NCBI GenBank assembly: GCA_003427395.1
Contig: BFEA01000012.1
Location: 5,180,650-5,206,541 of the forward strand
Length of the DNA: 25,892 nucleotides
DNA from: Chara braunii
Lineage: Eukaryota > Streptophyta > Charophyceae > Charales > Characeae
Direction: 5' to 3'
The notes beneath the pieces are model-generated. The model did no database searches, was not told the DNA's origin, and worked only from the letters and a program-made list of their open reading frames with translations. Both the position numbers and the translations under genes were made by a program. Shown here one piece after another: positions 1 through 10,958 of the stretch; the stretch's first letter is position 1, and each line of letters begins with the position of its first letter.

Positions 1-428
1 GGGAGGGAGGGGGGGAGGTTGGATTCTTAACTACTAGAGAAACCGAAAACGCAAAGTGGCAGCAGCGCTAGTCTGCTGTTAGACGAGATACCGTCCAGTC
101 CCGCTGTTGGTGAATGAAATCCCTCTGCAGCTATAATAGAGCAGTAGGTCGGCAACAACCTCCGTGTCGCAAGCAATAATCCCTCGTTCAGAAAACCACC
201 ACCAAACTAACTTACTTACATGAGAGACGAAGAGGGGGGAGTTCACGTCAATCACATTCCTCAATCCCCCAACTCCCCACCCACCCACCCACCAACCACC
301 CGCCCTATCGACGTACTTACAAGAGACAAGGAGTCAAAGTTCGACGCACTCCATGGCGTTGAAATTCCTCCCCCCCACCCCCCACCCCCCAATCAGTAGA
401 CCACCGTCACAATCAATCAACGAACGTT
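1..428 (-). other. 3' flank / probable 3' UTR of the VCS gene
   Basis: No gene is seen here. The DNA directly follows the VCS stop codon (429-431). It contains C-rich tracts on the + strand (368-390, 276-304) and three similar motifs of the form ACTTACA-N-GA-N-AC (+ strand, near 214, 315 and 431), which read as GTAAGT splice-donor-like sites on the gene's strand. I could not identify a clear polyadenylation signal. Confidence 0.5.
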
Positions 429-3400
429 TTACTTACAGGACACGAGTAGCGAGTTCACGAGATGGATCACCAGCCGCAGCTTGCCTGCCATATCTGCATT
501 GTTATTCAACAACGGCACCTGTTGATGGAGGTGCTGATAAAGCTGTTCTAAGATTCCTCTCATGTGACGAGCAAGCAGAGGATCCTGCGGATTGAGTGCA
601 AGCGCCGCCTGCTGAATCCATACCAATTTCCTTGCCGTGTCATTCTTCAAGTCGCAGCCAAGCTGTTGCACAAGAGCCAACAACACGCCTTGGCTCAAAG
701 GTAAGGGTTGGATTCCGAAGAGCGCCGACGCGTCAATCTGGGAGCAAAGCCAAGAAACCACCGCAACGTTACTCTGACTGAGCGCCTTGTTGAAGGCGTC
801 CTCGTACTTGCGTTCCGCCACTAGCCGAGATAACTCTATCGTCGGATCCAACGACTCCTCGACGAGCTGCAGAGACAAAACCTTGTCGGGCAGGCCTCCA
901 TTGCTCTGCTTCGGCATGCCCATCACCCTAGAACTTGCCGTCTCCAGCATCGTCAGCAACTTCCGATGGGAATCCGCAATGTCGGTTCTCAAGGTGGTCG
1001 TCAGAGCACTCGCATTTGCGACAGTCTCCTGAAGAGTCGACGCCAGAGCCGTGTGCGACGACGCAAGCTGCTGCTGAGCATGAGAGGTGTGTTCCTGCAT
1101 GCCAGTGCGGAAGGCCTGGTCCATTTGCTCAAACATCGTTTTGCACGCTGTTTCAAACGAAGGGATCACCGTTTGCTGGAAGTGTGAGCGCATGGAATCC
1201 TGCAAAGCCTGCTTAACAATCGTCTGCATCTGCCCTTGCGTCTGCAGCTGCAGAGTCTGCATCTGCTTGACGAGGACCGACTCTAGCTTCACTGACAACG
1301 CCTTGTCCATCTGAGGAGCCACCTTATCCATCACAAACTTCTGGAAAACATCTGAAAGCGGAGGCAGCAACTGTTTCGCTACAGCAGGGCCCAAGGCAGC
1401 GAACTCCTTCTTCAGAGACTTCTCCAAACCAATGGGAATGTCTCGACTTATTGCTTGTGTCAGAGCAGCGGTTATCTTTTGCACCTTCTCGGTTTCCATT
1501 TTCTCTCGCTTCACCGTCTCCTCCTGAATGCGTGCGTACTGTGCGTCCGCGTTCGCCTTGATCACCTTCTCCATCCTCTGCCCGAGGGCCACTTCGATCC
1601 TCTTCCCCTCCTTGGACACAGCCGTTGCCACTTGCTGAGGCAGCTGCCTCGCAATCTCCTTCTGCGCGTCGACGAGAGCCTGCATGGACTCTTGCATCTG
1701 CTTCATCTGGGCGAGAAGCGCATCGCCTGCCATGCTGACGGCAACCATCGTCGGGAGCGCTTTGGTGAGAGCAACCTCTTCCGATGAGCCGCGCAAGCTG
1801 TGGGCAGGCAAGGAGGAGTCCTGTACCGCGTGACGAGTCCCCATCAACGAGGACGCGCCAGAAGAGTGCTCCATGGAAGACGACGGCAACGGTATTCCAG
1901 CCCCGCACGAGAACGCTGCAGTCGCCTGCGAAGGCGGCGGCGAAGCCATCCGCCCTGGCATCGCGCACTGCACGGACGCAGCCGCCGCCGCACCCGAAAG
2001 CCCGCCGCTGGAAGCGGAGGTTCCCGCCGCCAAAGCCTTCGCCATCTCCGCCGCCTGAGCGGACGATTCCGACGACGAGTCGGAAGACAAAAACGGCGAG
2101 GCAGAGTGAGGCTGAGAAAGTGCCGCTGCACTCGCTTGGTGTTTGCCACCACCACCGCCGCCTCCTGAACTCATCGACGAAACAGCCTTCTTGCCGTGCC
2201 ACCTCTTAGGAGCATCGACGTCATCTCGCGAAGCAAAGGACCCCAGATCCAGATCCGGCGGCGCACAAGCCGAAGCTGACAAGGCAGCGTCCACCTCTCT
2301 GATAGACACGTACCCTTGCTCAACTCCTGCCTCGCGGCCATCGCCAGCGGTCACATCCCGTTGTTTCTCCACGCTGGTGCTTTCCCGCATTACCGCAGCA
2401 CTAGCTTGGTTGTTGCCATCGGCCGCAGCAGCCATTTGTCCTCCTCCGGTCACCTCCAGCGATTCCCCATTCTCCAGAGTTCGTTTGCTCCCGCTCTCAC
2501 GTTCCTTCGCATCTTTCGACACGGAACTCGCCTCCTCCATACCCCCCTTTATGGCTACCTTTCGCCCACTCTTCCAATCAGGCCGCAATACTCTATCAGC
2601 ATCAACTGCCACCTCTCTCTCCTTCGCTCCTCGCTGCCCAATGATTTCGGTCTGACCTAGAGACGCACCTCCTCCTCCTCCTCCTCCTCCTCCCCCTCCC
2701 GCTCCAGCACTCCCGGGACCGCCTTTGGCATTCTTCAGCACGTCCTCCGTTTCTTCCTTCCCCGTCGAAGGAAGGACCTCCGCTTTGCCGCCCGGAGTAA
2801 CTTTCAGGCCCCCCCTCGCCGAGCCTGCAAGACCGGATGCCCCCCCCCCCTCCGCAAGATCGCCATCTTGCATTCTGTTTGCAGGCTTCCGTGAAGCCTC
2901 GCTGTGTTGAACCGAGCGCGCGACCATGTTCATCAGCTCCGAGGGCGTTAACAGATGAGCCGGGGGCGCCGTCGGTTCAAATCCGGGCTCCATCACGGGC
3001 GGAGGGCTCGGGCCGGTGACAAAAGCCCCAAACGACCTGGCATCCTCGTCGCCGCCGCCGCCAACACCAAGATTGTCAATCACATCTTTCACCGTGATCC
3101 TCCGGCTGACAGGACTTCTCGAGCGTCGCGGACTTCTTGAGCGAGCGCGTCCCACTTTCTCCTCCAGCCTTTCTAGCTCCCTATCGCCTCTCCGGCCTGC
3201 CATCTGCTCCACCACCTCGTTGACGTCATCCCCATCCATACCCCGCATGCCAACAACTTCCCGGCTTTCTCCTCCTCCTACCTTCTCCCCACTTCTGTCT
3301 TCCTTGCTCGATCTAGCAAACACAGACTCAAGCTCGGACAGCATCGGCACCCTCCCCACCACTTCCTGCGCTCCGCCAACCGCTGAGCCCTCGAGAGCCG

Positions 3401-5459
3401 TCGCCTCGTAAGGGACTGGCGCAGAGGGCGAGGGTTTGCCAGCAGATGCAACCAGAGGCTGACTCATCTGCACGGAAGACTTCATGTCCGTGACTTGGAA
3501 CTGCCTCTGGTTCGGAAGCATCGCCACAAGGGACGGCACTGCGATGGACGGTATCGGGACCACGGGAACCAAGGGAGGAGCAGTGACGGCCAAACCCAAT
3601 GGCGCCGGTCTGGACTCGTTCGGCTGGCACTGGCATAAGTCCAGAGCGTATTGTTGAATCGCTTGCGTCTGTACACAATAGATCTGCACCTGCCCCTCGC
3701 CTCCCTCGTATCCATCGCTGGAGGCGGTGAAGCTCAGAATAGGCATGGTCACACAGAACTCTGCTAAGTAGGTCATGCGCATCTCGCCGTCCATCGGCCA
3801 TTCCCCGTAGTCTACGCGGACGGCGTAGATGGCGTTCCTCTTTGCGTTCGCAAGAAGGACAAGTCCTACTTTGGGTAGAACGGCGATTTGATTGAAGAAA
3901 GCCTTCTCGACGTCCTCTGAAGAAGAAGACGTCAGCTCCAGCGTCTGAACACATCGGTAATTGTCTGACGGATCCGAACTCACGGGGACCCAGAGCTTGA
4001 TTTCTCGGTTCAACGGGCCGCCCGTTATGAGCGCGGTGCTGGCAGGTCTGTCCTGCGGGGCAAGGAACGCAACCCCGCTGACAGGAAGACCCGCATGAGG
4101 GGTCAAGACAGCAACCGCACGTCGATCCACATCCCAGATCCGCACCTGGCCATCCTTAGCGGACGTGGCCGTTAAGTCGCCGGAAACCGACACCACAACA
4201 TCCATGATGTCTCCAGAGTGACCGCCCATCACGAAGACCCCATCAGGCGGTTGTCTTACGTCAACCTCAACAACACCCCCCGGCGAAGACCCCATAGCCA
4301 CCCGACCAGCTTCCACGTAGCAGAGATAGCAGCCTACTGCGACCATCAAAACGTCCTGCTGATGACGATGCCACGCCACGCGCAAATTGTGGAACTCCAC
4401 CGCTCCTGTGAAATGAAGACCCGCGATCACTTGCTCAACTATCTGCCCCATCCCCTCTTCGCTTACCTCTTCAATCCTCCGCACAAATACCCGGCCGTCT
4501 GCCCCCGCACTGGCAAGAAGGTGCACGTCCTCCGCGAAAAATGCTAGATCTGTCACTCTCTGCGTGTGCCCCCGCAAAAGTGCTCTCAGCGCCGTGTTTA
4601 TGTTCAAAATCCTGATAGTCCCCTGCCGAAGCCCATAACATATGTAATTCTTGTTCACGGCAATATGTCTTCCCAGCGCCAACACGTACTCCGAGCCGTA
4701 AACGGTGATCGGGGAAACCTCGAGCTGCGGCTGCGCCTCTCCCGGTTGCCTACGATCGATGTCAAACTGCACGTGCGTTCCTGTCAGTACCCTGCCCATA
4801 GCCTTTCTCCCCACCCTTGACAAACTCGTCGGGAGCAGCGGCGCGGAATTCAGAACAGACGGCGACGCCGACGCGACCGCTCCGCTTCCCATTCCACATA
4901 TCGATCCCTCCACCCCGGACGGTCCCCCTCCGTCTCCGGGTCCCGTTGCTGTAGCGTCTTCGCCTGCCATGACTGACTGCTGCAGACTCGCAGCCGAGAT
5001 CCCGGCTGTTCCCGAAGACGGTGGCCCCGCAACATCACCTCGACGGCTTTCGTCTTCCCCCCCTCCCGCTCCGCTTGTGCCCAACGACAACGACAGTGAC
5101 GGCTGCTGCTGTTGCTGATGCTGCAGCTGAAGACAGGATGATGATGACGTGGATGTTCCCTCTCCCCCCTTCGACCCGGTCTGGGCAGCTGCCGCAGCTG
5201 GAGGCATCGATTGCGACGATGGCGTAGCCACGTTCATCATACTCGTCGGCCCGGCGCCATGCGAGCGATCGATTGAACTCTGAGACGTGAGTATTCGCAT
5301 CAACAACGCCCCGTCGAGCGTCGCCGCAGCAGAGGAACCACTGGAGCCCCTACCGCCCACTTGAGACTGCTGAACTGCCTGCGGCTGACCTTGACTCTGC
5401 TGTTGCTGCTGTTGCCCCTGTCGCTGCCCTTCGGGAGACAGACCCGACAGTTGTTGCTG

Positions 5460-5496
<37 letters not shown>

Positions 5497-5897
5497 GGCA
5501 TATGCCCGAGTACCGCGGGCGCGCTGCTGCTGTACGGTCCTGGGGGAAGAGGCAGCGGTGCATTCGCTTGAGGCCCACTGTAAGATGCAGACCCTCCACT
5601 TGGCGCCTGTGTTGGAGGAGGTGGAGGAGGAGCGTAATCATGATGCAAGAAGAAATGAGAATTCATGCCCGGCTGCGGTTGGGATGGTCCAGCTGGAGCC
5701 GATTCGTGTGCATGCCGCCCCATCGTTTGCGGCGGCGCCGAAGTCGACGACAACTGCTGCGGTTGCATTCCCCCCTGCATTGTAGCGAAGTTCGCCGGCG
5801 CAGACATTGACGGCTTACCACCGCCCATCTGCTGCCTTCCGAAAAAACGCTGTATATCGAACCCGCCCCCCCCGGAAGGCGGCGCGCTACTAGCCAT
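429..5897 (-). CDS. VCS: VARICOSE/EDC4-type mRNA-decapping scaffold, intronless CDS, 1822 aa
   Basis: This is the scaffold of the cytoplasmic mRNA-decapping complex (P bodies), which in plants brings DCP2 together with DCP1. Seen in the translation: a Pro/Gln/Ser/Gly-rich N-terminus with an 11-Gln run near residue 134; a WD40 region at about 400-755 (GRHIAVNKNYICYGL, LLRGHTQRVTDLAFFAEDVH, ITGGPLNREIKLW, IYCVQTQAIQQYALDL); a low-complexity linker with an RS patch near 920 and HLLTPSELMNMV near 984; a long helical, coiled-coil-prone stretch at about 1390-1655 (KEGKRIEVALGQRMEKVIKA); and a C-terminal helical domain at about 1680-1822 (ERKYEDAF, VVSWLCSQID, PLPLSQGVLLALVQQL). This order matches plant VARICOSE and animal EDC4. 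The reading frame extends two codons upstream to a GTG, but the first ATG (5895-5897, context GAGATGGCT) is the likely start. Length is somewhat above the usual plant size because of the linkers. No intron interrupts it. Confidence 0.95.
2668..2700 (-). repeat. CCT/GGA trinucleotide run encoding polyglycine
   Basis: A CCT run on the + strand encodes about 11 Gly near residue 1070 of VCS, in the disordered linker between the WD40 region and the coiled coil. A second homopolymer, a C run at about 2840-2851, lies in the same linker. Both are places where slippage or assembly error could change the frame, but the frame stays open across both. Confidence 0.8.
5464..5496 (-). repeat. CAG trinucleotide run encoding polyglutamine
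   Basis: An uninterrupted CTG run on the + strand (CAG on the coding strand) encodes 11 consecutive Gln near residue 134 of VCS. Further CAG/CAA-rich stretches lie at 5395-5460 and 5107-5125. It is a pure codon repeat, so its length may vary between individuals. Confidence 0.9.
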
Positions 5898-7326
5898 CTC
5901 CACAACGACACAGAAATAGACAAGTCAAAACAACCCAGCCCACCTTACACTTTCTCTCCGATTCACGTCCTCACTCCGTAAACCGGAACGCCCCTAAAGA
6001 TTAAAGTAAGACTCGGCGCGGAAGTCAAAACGTAGCAACAGAGGAAGATATTTCTTCCGTCTTCTCACTCACCTCTATCGTCCTACTGCCCTCGACGAAA
6101 CCCTAGTCACGTGCAAACCTTCCCTGGCTGATGCAATCACGCACACGGTACGATAATCACCTACTCGGTACCCTATACTCTTCTCCTCCTTTCCCACAGC
6201 TATGCGCCCAATTATTGCCGCCACTAGGTTGATTGCCTTCGATCTACCAGCATACTTAAAACCACACTCCCAAACCTACTTTCCGTCAGTTTCTGTCCCT
6301 ACGTCACAACCGCCGTCTGCCTCTAGTTTTACTCTTCCACTACCCGCCACAAAGCATTCGCTTCTCCTCCCACGGTTACCAATTAGTCACCCGCTATCCA
6401 CATGGAAACGTGTCCAACGACATACGCCGCCTTCTCCCGTCCTAGTGATTGCCCGCTACATCAACAAACTACTCCCCTTACATCCCTGCCGCTTTTACCG
6501 TCTACAACCCCCGTACCTCCTTGCTCGTCCCTTCCTCTCCACTAGCGACCAACAATCTCCTCTTCCTCCCCCGTCGCTCTCCTCCCTTCCTCCAGCTCCC
6601 ACCGTCACTGAACTGTTTGCCTTCGATCCCACAGGACAATCGATAACACACGCCCCGAACCTCCTCTCTCGTCCCTCTCTATCCGACTACTGTATTACAA
6701 ACAACTCCTCCTGCCGCTTCACTAATTTCCCCTCCACCACAGGCGTTCGCGCCCGCCTTCTGCCGTCACCGCCTTGTTCGCCCCCGATCCACTTCCGCAC
6801 TCCGAGAGAAATACCTCTTGCGATGCTTGTGCGTACCTGCCCCATCACCACCCTCCTCTGCTCCACGCACACTGCTGTCACTCTTCCCGCCTTCCACGCC
6901 GGGCCTCGCCGCCTGACCCTTTCCCCATCGCTAGTGCACCACAATCACCACTGCCTCCCTCCCCCTTTACTTTTCCAGTCTCCTCTTCCCATCTCCTTCT
7001 CCCACCTATTGCCGTCGTCGCAAGGTTTGCCTGCGATCCACGTGCAACCCGCAAGCGCCTATGTTCGTATTACCCACAACTCGCCCTCTGCAACCTCGTT
7101 CTTTTCCCCTGCTGCCCACCGCAGGCACTCGTCTGTGCCTCGATGTCACCTTGCCCCTTTTCTGTGTAAGGACCGCGCCTCCAGTCCGAAGTTGTTTCCT
7201 TTCTCTTTGGTTCCTCTGTGGCCCCGACGGGTGCCCTGTTCCTGACAGGTACCTATCAGACAGACACAGGCGTTGCCGTTGTATTCTGGAGGGAGTCTTC
7301 ACGAAATGCCTCTGTGATCTGCCTTG
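5898..7326. other. Upstream region of VCS: pyrimidine-rich (+ strand), no gene accepted
   Basis: This holds the 5' leader and probable promoter of VCS, which is transcribed leftward. Most of 6180-7200 is C+T-rich on the + strand, hence purine-rich on the gene's strand. I find no confident TATA element or leader intron. A 347-codon + strand ORF (6202-7245) is a by-product of the composition. Four loosely similar blocks, each ending in a form of GTTTGCCTTCGATCCAC or a variant, lie near 6211, 6598, 6757 and 7006. Confidence 0.5.
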
Positions 7327-7454
7327 CGCTAATGACTGCCAGAATGCACCTGCACCTGGACTTAGAGGCGCCCAGAAACCTGTGTACATCCGCTAATGAC
7401 TGCCAGAATGCACCTGCACCTGGACATAGGGGCGCCCAGAAACCTGATCTGTAC
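7327..7454. repeat. Tandem duplication, period 64 bp, two copies
   Basis: Copy 1 (7327-7390) and copy 2 (7391-about 7454) both begin CGCTAATGACTGCCAGAATG and share almost their whole length, including CACCTGCACCTGGAC and GGCGCCCAGAAACCTG. Differences are two substitutions in the middle (CTTAGAGG against CATAGGGG) and a short insertion near the end of copy 2. The copies are similar enough to suggest a fairly recent local duplication. Confidence 0.95.
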
Positions 7455-8548
7455 ACAGCTTCGCAGGCGTCCAAGTGCCTCATTTTCTTCGCTAGACCGA
7501 GTTCCGAGTTCCATACCCCAGGTCCTTGGTTTCTGATCGTAGATCATAGAGATTGACGGCAAGAGACCAAGGATTTGGGTAAGTGGAACCTCAATCCACG
7601 ACAGGAATGGCAGATTTGGTAAAGAGGCCAAGGGTAAGACGGAAATAGATGAGTGAGAATGAAGCTAGGTAGGCCCCTGCACGTTCCAAAAATGTGGAAT
7701 TGTTTTGTGGGGAGAATGTGCATGAACACCAGGTATACCTGGGTTGATATATGTGACGAACCATTTTCTGTAATCGCGCGACTTTCTGCGCGAAGCTGCC
7801 TTCGGGAAATGAGACGGGTCGGATGGGTGAGTTGCGGGAAGATGGGTTGGTCAGGCTGATTGCGTGGATGCCCTCGTTTCTTTTTTGTTTTCTGTGGAAA
7901 TCTGTCGGGTCGGTGTCGGGAAAGTCCCGCGCCGGCGATTGGGTAACCGCGCCTTAGCGAGCGTGATGGACAACGGTTGCCATGGCTTCTTTCTTGTTCC
8001 GATGTGAGCACTAGGAATTTTTGGCGCGATCATCGCGTGGGAATATCGTTTTTGAATTTTCAACTGATGTCAAGCCCCCACGGACTTGCGAAATTGTTTT
8101 TGGGCTCTTCGGAATTTCCTTTTTGCAATTACGACTTAGGCTAGGAATTTAGGTACCCTGAATTTTGTTGCGCCACGCTTCTCACTCGCGCACATCTTGT
8201 GGCACTAGGAACTGGGCTCTGTCTGGATCGCGCCCTTCATCTTGTGTAACTGTCATTTTTGGCGGGCGTGATTGTAACTGTACCTTTCTTCTTTCTTGGT
8301 TTCCTCGTGTTTGCCCGCCTTCTCCTTCTTCCTCGCCTTGCATACTCTGTTCTAATTGGCCTGAGCACCTGCATGATCGGATTGATGCGTGGAGTGTGGC
8401 TACGACCCCCGCACCGCAGCCTAGCCATGCAGACGTAGGCACTTCCTCTGTTCTCCTCCTGACCAATTGGGTTTAATCTCGTACCTTTTGCACAAGCATG
8501 CATGCTATAAATTTTGCAAGTGCGATTAGTTTGCTCTCTATGGGTCTT
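7455..8548. other. Intergenic, nothing recognised
   Basis: Only short overlapping ORFs of ordinary composition are present and none resembles a known protein. A CTATAAAT sequence near 8507-8514 looks like a TATA element, but no coding region follows it. Confidence 0.5.
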
Positions 8549-8617
8549 GGAGTTAGCACAATCAGTGAGGGTCGGTTAACGAGTCAGGAGTTAGCGCGAT
8601 CAGTGAGGGTCAGTTGA
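8549..8617. repeat. Short tandem repeat, period 38 bp
   Basis: The block GGAGTTAGCACAATCAGTGA followed by GGGTCGGTT (from 8549) recurs from 8587 as GGAGTTAGCGCGATCAGTGA followed by GGGTCAGTT. Three substitutions separate the shared parts. It is two copies only and has no evident function. Confidence 0.85.
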
Positions 8618-10895
8618 TCTCGCTAACTAATCAGCCCGAGAGGTGAGTCGACGAGGGAGTTGGGCGATCCGACAAGCGGTGTCATGTATGCGGGGTTGAC
8701 GTGCGGGCCGCAACGGACTGTGGTGCACTGACGAACCTGACTTGCATGCTCGAACCAGGCGGGGTGACAACTATGTGTTGATACGCGGCGACGGACTGCC
8801 TGTATTGGGGGTGTAGAAAGAGAGAGAGAGCAGTTGTGGGTGTGGGATGAGGTTCCTTCTTTTCGTTTATCTGTATAATTTTGGCTCCTCCTATGACCGA
8901 TTTTGTTGCAGCCTTTTCGGACTTCTCTTTTTAAATCATCTCGGATTTTCTTTGTCGTTTCTGTCTCGTGAATGTATGGAATGAATGTGAATTTTTTCTC
9001 GTTAGTGATCTTTTTGGATTTCCAACCTTGTTTTGCGATGTTTGTTTCGTCACCTTCTATTATCCATCTGCATGAGCCATACTCTCAGATTTGATTGGAA
9101 GCACTCGCTATGGATGTTTGGGTTTAATCGTTAGTCTTCGATTGTCAAGAATGTCATGAGGAGTTGATTGTCCTTTCCTCTTTTCTCTCCTCCTCGTCAC
9201 ATGAATGGCATGGGTATGAATGTAATGTCTTGATCTCACCCAATATAGCATGAGTAGGATAGTTGCATGAGGGACGAACGCAATCGGTACACTGAACCAA
9301 GGACCGATCCACTTTCGTTCATGTGCACGCTCACGTACGACCGCTATCTCGAGAAAATTGAGTCGCAGCGTACGCGCGTCTGCATGAGTCGACCTCGAAC
9401 TCATCATAAGGATGCGGGAAACCGAATGCCCTAGCCGGATATGGTTGTAGAAATTCTCTTTTGGATCACTGATCGTGAAAGCGTGAGGGATCTGGAGTAT
9501 CGCGAGGACTGGGAAGGAGAACATCTCAGATGACGGAAACGCTTGAGAAACCCGAAATTCCCTTGTCTGACGGAGAACGACCGACTGTGCGCGGGGGATT
9601 TCCACTGGGCCATAACCAGCGATCCTAGGGCCCCAGACTATCCAAACACTGACAACACACAATATTACATATTTCCGGGCTTCGTCGTTATTAATACCAG
9701 TTTCCCTCCCTTCCATCTCCTCCTTCCCTATCACCAGCTCACAGTGGTACCGTGGAATTCCATAGCTCGCTACTAGCCCTGCCCACCGTGCGAAGAGTGT
9801 CAGCGGTACCAGGCGTACCAGGCTTCGGGATTTATCCAACGAACCCGAACCGAAGCCGAGCAGCAATTACACAGCCTCCGTTTGCAGCCAGCCTCGTCAG
9901 ATTTCGAAGCTTGTTACGAGCGGCGCCGACGACCATTCGCCCAACGCGACAGCCATGGTGTCCCACCGGTCCACCGGATAAGGGACCGGCCGTGGCGACG
10001 CAACTGGCAGAGACCATAGCCCCATCCCCGAAGGCTGAAACACCAGATACGATCTTCGCGTACCATCTTGCACCGTTGTCCCTAAACTTGCCACCGAAGA
10101 TCTAAGTTCCGACCTGGGACTCCACATCCACTTTCCGAAAATCATTGGCACACCCCCTTTTCGCACTTCCGGGCCCCCATCCTACTTCGATCGGGAAGTC
10201 GCGTCGGGCGTGAGGTTGGGCATCACAGAGCACAGCCTTTTGGGCATACGTTAAATTTGGAACAACACGAGGAGGGAGAATAGAGAAGGGGACCTGGTCG
10301 ATGGCGCTGCGGTAGCACTCGCCTCTCAGTTTGCTGTTAGGCGCTGCGACTCCCAACCTACCCCATGATGCCTCCACAACGCACTGATCGGCGTTACCCG
10401 ACTATCATCTTCACCGTGATCGCCATCATGGTAACATGAGGTTTTCATAGAATGTGTCGGGTTGGGTAGTCATTGCTCTGCTTGTCTTGCAAAGTAATAG
10501 GGTGAAATATGTTCATGTAACTTTCCAAGGGTATTCCATCAAGTCCTCTGTGAGCTTGAAGATGAAGACAGATGAACGTCTACACTCAATAACTCTCAAG
10601 TTTATTGCGCGGTTAAACTAGAGTCGAGTATTGTTATCACATAAATTACCTACCGCCTGGGCGCAGGGAACACAACCCTATGGGATTATGTTTCTTTGTT
10701 TCCTTTCAGGTCTAGAGAGGGAGAGAGAGAAAGGGTGGGGGGAGGGGGTGATGTGTTCCCTTTCGGTGCAGCCTTTGTGTTGCGAACACAGATGTTTGAA
10801 CCCACCATACCGCAGCCTTAGGGTTGCAAACCTTAGGGTTCCCTTTCAAAGCCTGGCCCAATGAGCGAAAACGATGAGGCTAAGCGCGCGAACAT
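8618..10895. other. Intergenic, no gene recognised
   Basis: The longest open frame is on the minus strand (9108-9866) and lacks an ATG at its beginning; from the first ATG it would encode about 202 residues. It has two hydrophobic stretches but resembles nothing I know. A short GA run lies at 8818-8832. Near 10817 and 10833 the sequence CCTTAGGGTT occurs twice, 16 bp apart, and only loosely resembles plant telomere repeats. Confidence 0.45.
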
Positions 10896-10958
10896 AAGAG
10901 AGAGAGAGGGGGGGGGGGGGGGGGGGGGAGGGGGGGGGGAAAGGGAGGGGAGGGGGAC
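10896..10958. repeat. Purine tract with long G homopolymers
   Basis: A GA run leads into a G run of about 21 (10908-10928), a single A, a G run of about 10, then G-rich purines to about 10958. On the + strand it could form G-quadruplex structures. Homopolymers this long are error-prone in short-read assemblies, so exact lengths are uncertain. Confidence 0.9.

Noticed and set aside
1324-2202. 292-codon minus-strand ORF inside VCS, and a similar 208-codon one at 3328-3954
   Set aside because: These are alternative frames of the GC-rich VCS coding sequence. The VCS frame has clear homology throughout.
2974-2984. GGTTCAAATCC, a match to the Pol III B-box/tRNA T-arm
   Set aside because: It lies inside the VCS coding frame and no tRNA cloverleaf can be built around it.
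6202-7245. 347-codon + strand ORF rich in Pro, Ser, Leu and Thr
   Set aside because: Its composition follows from the C+T-rich DNA of the VCS upstream region. It has no recognisable domain and lies where the leader or promoter of VCS should be.
9108-9866. 252-codon minus-strand ORF with two hydrophobic stretches
   Set aside because: It begins at a non-ATG codon, matches no family I know, and has overlapping open frames on both strands. It could be an exon, but nothing supports that.
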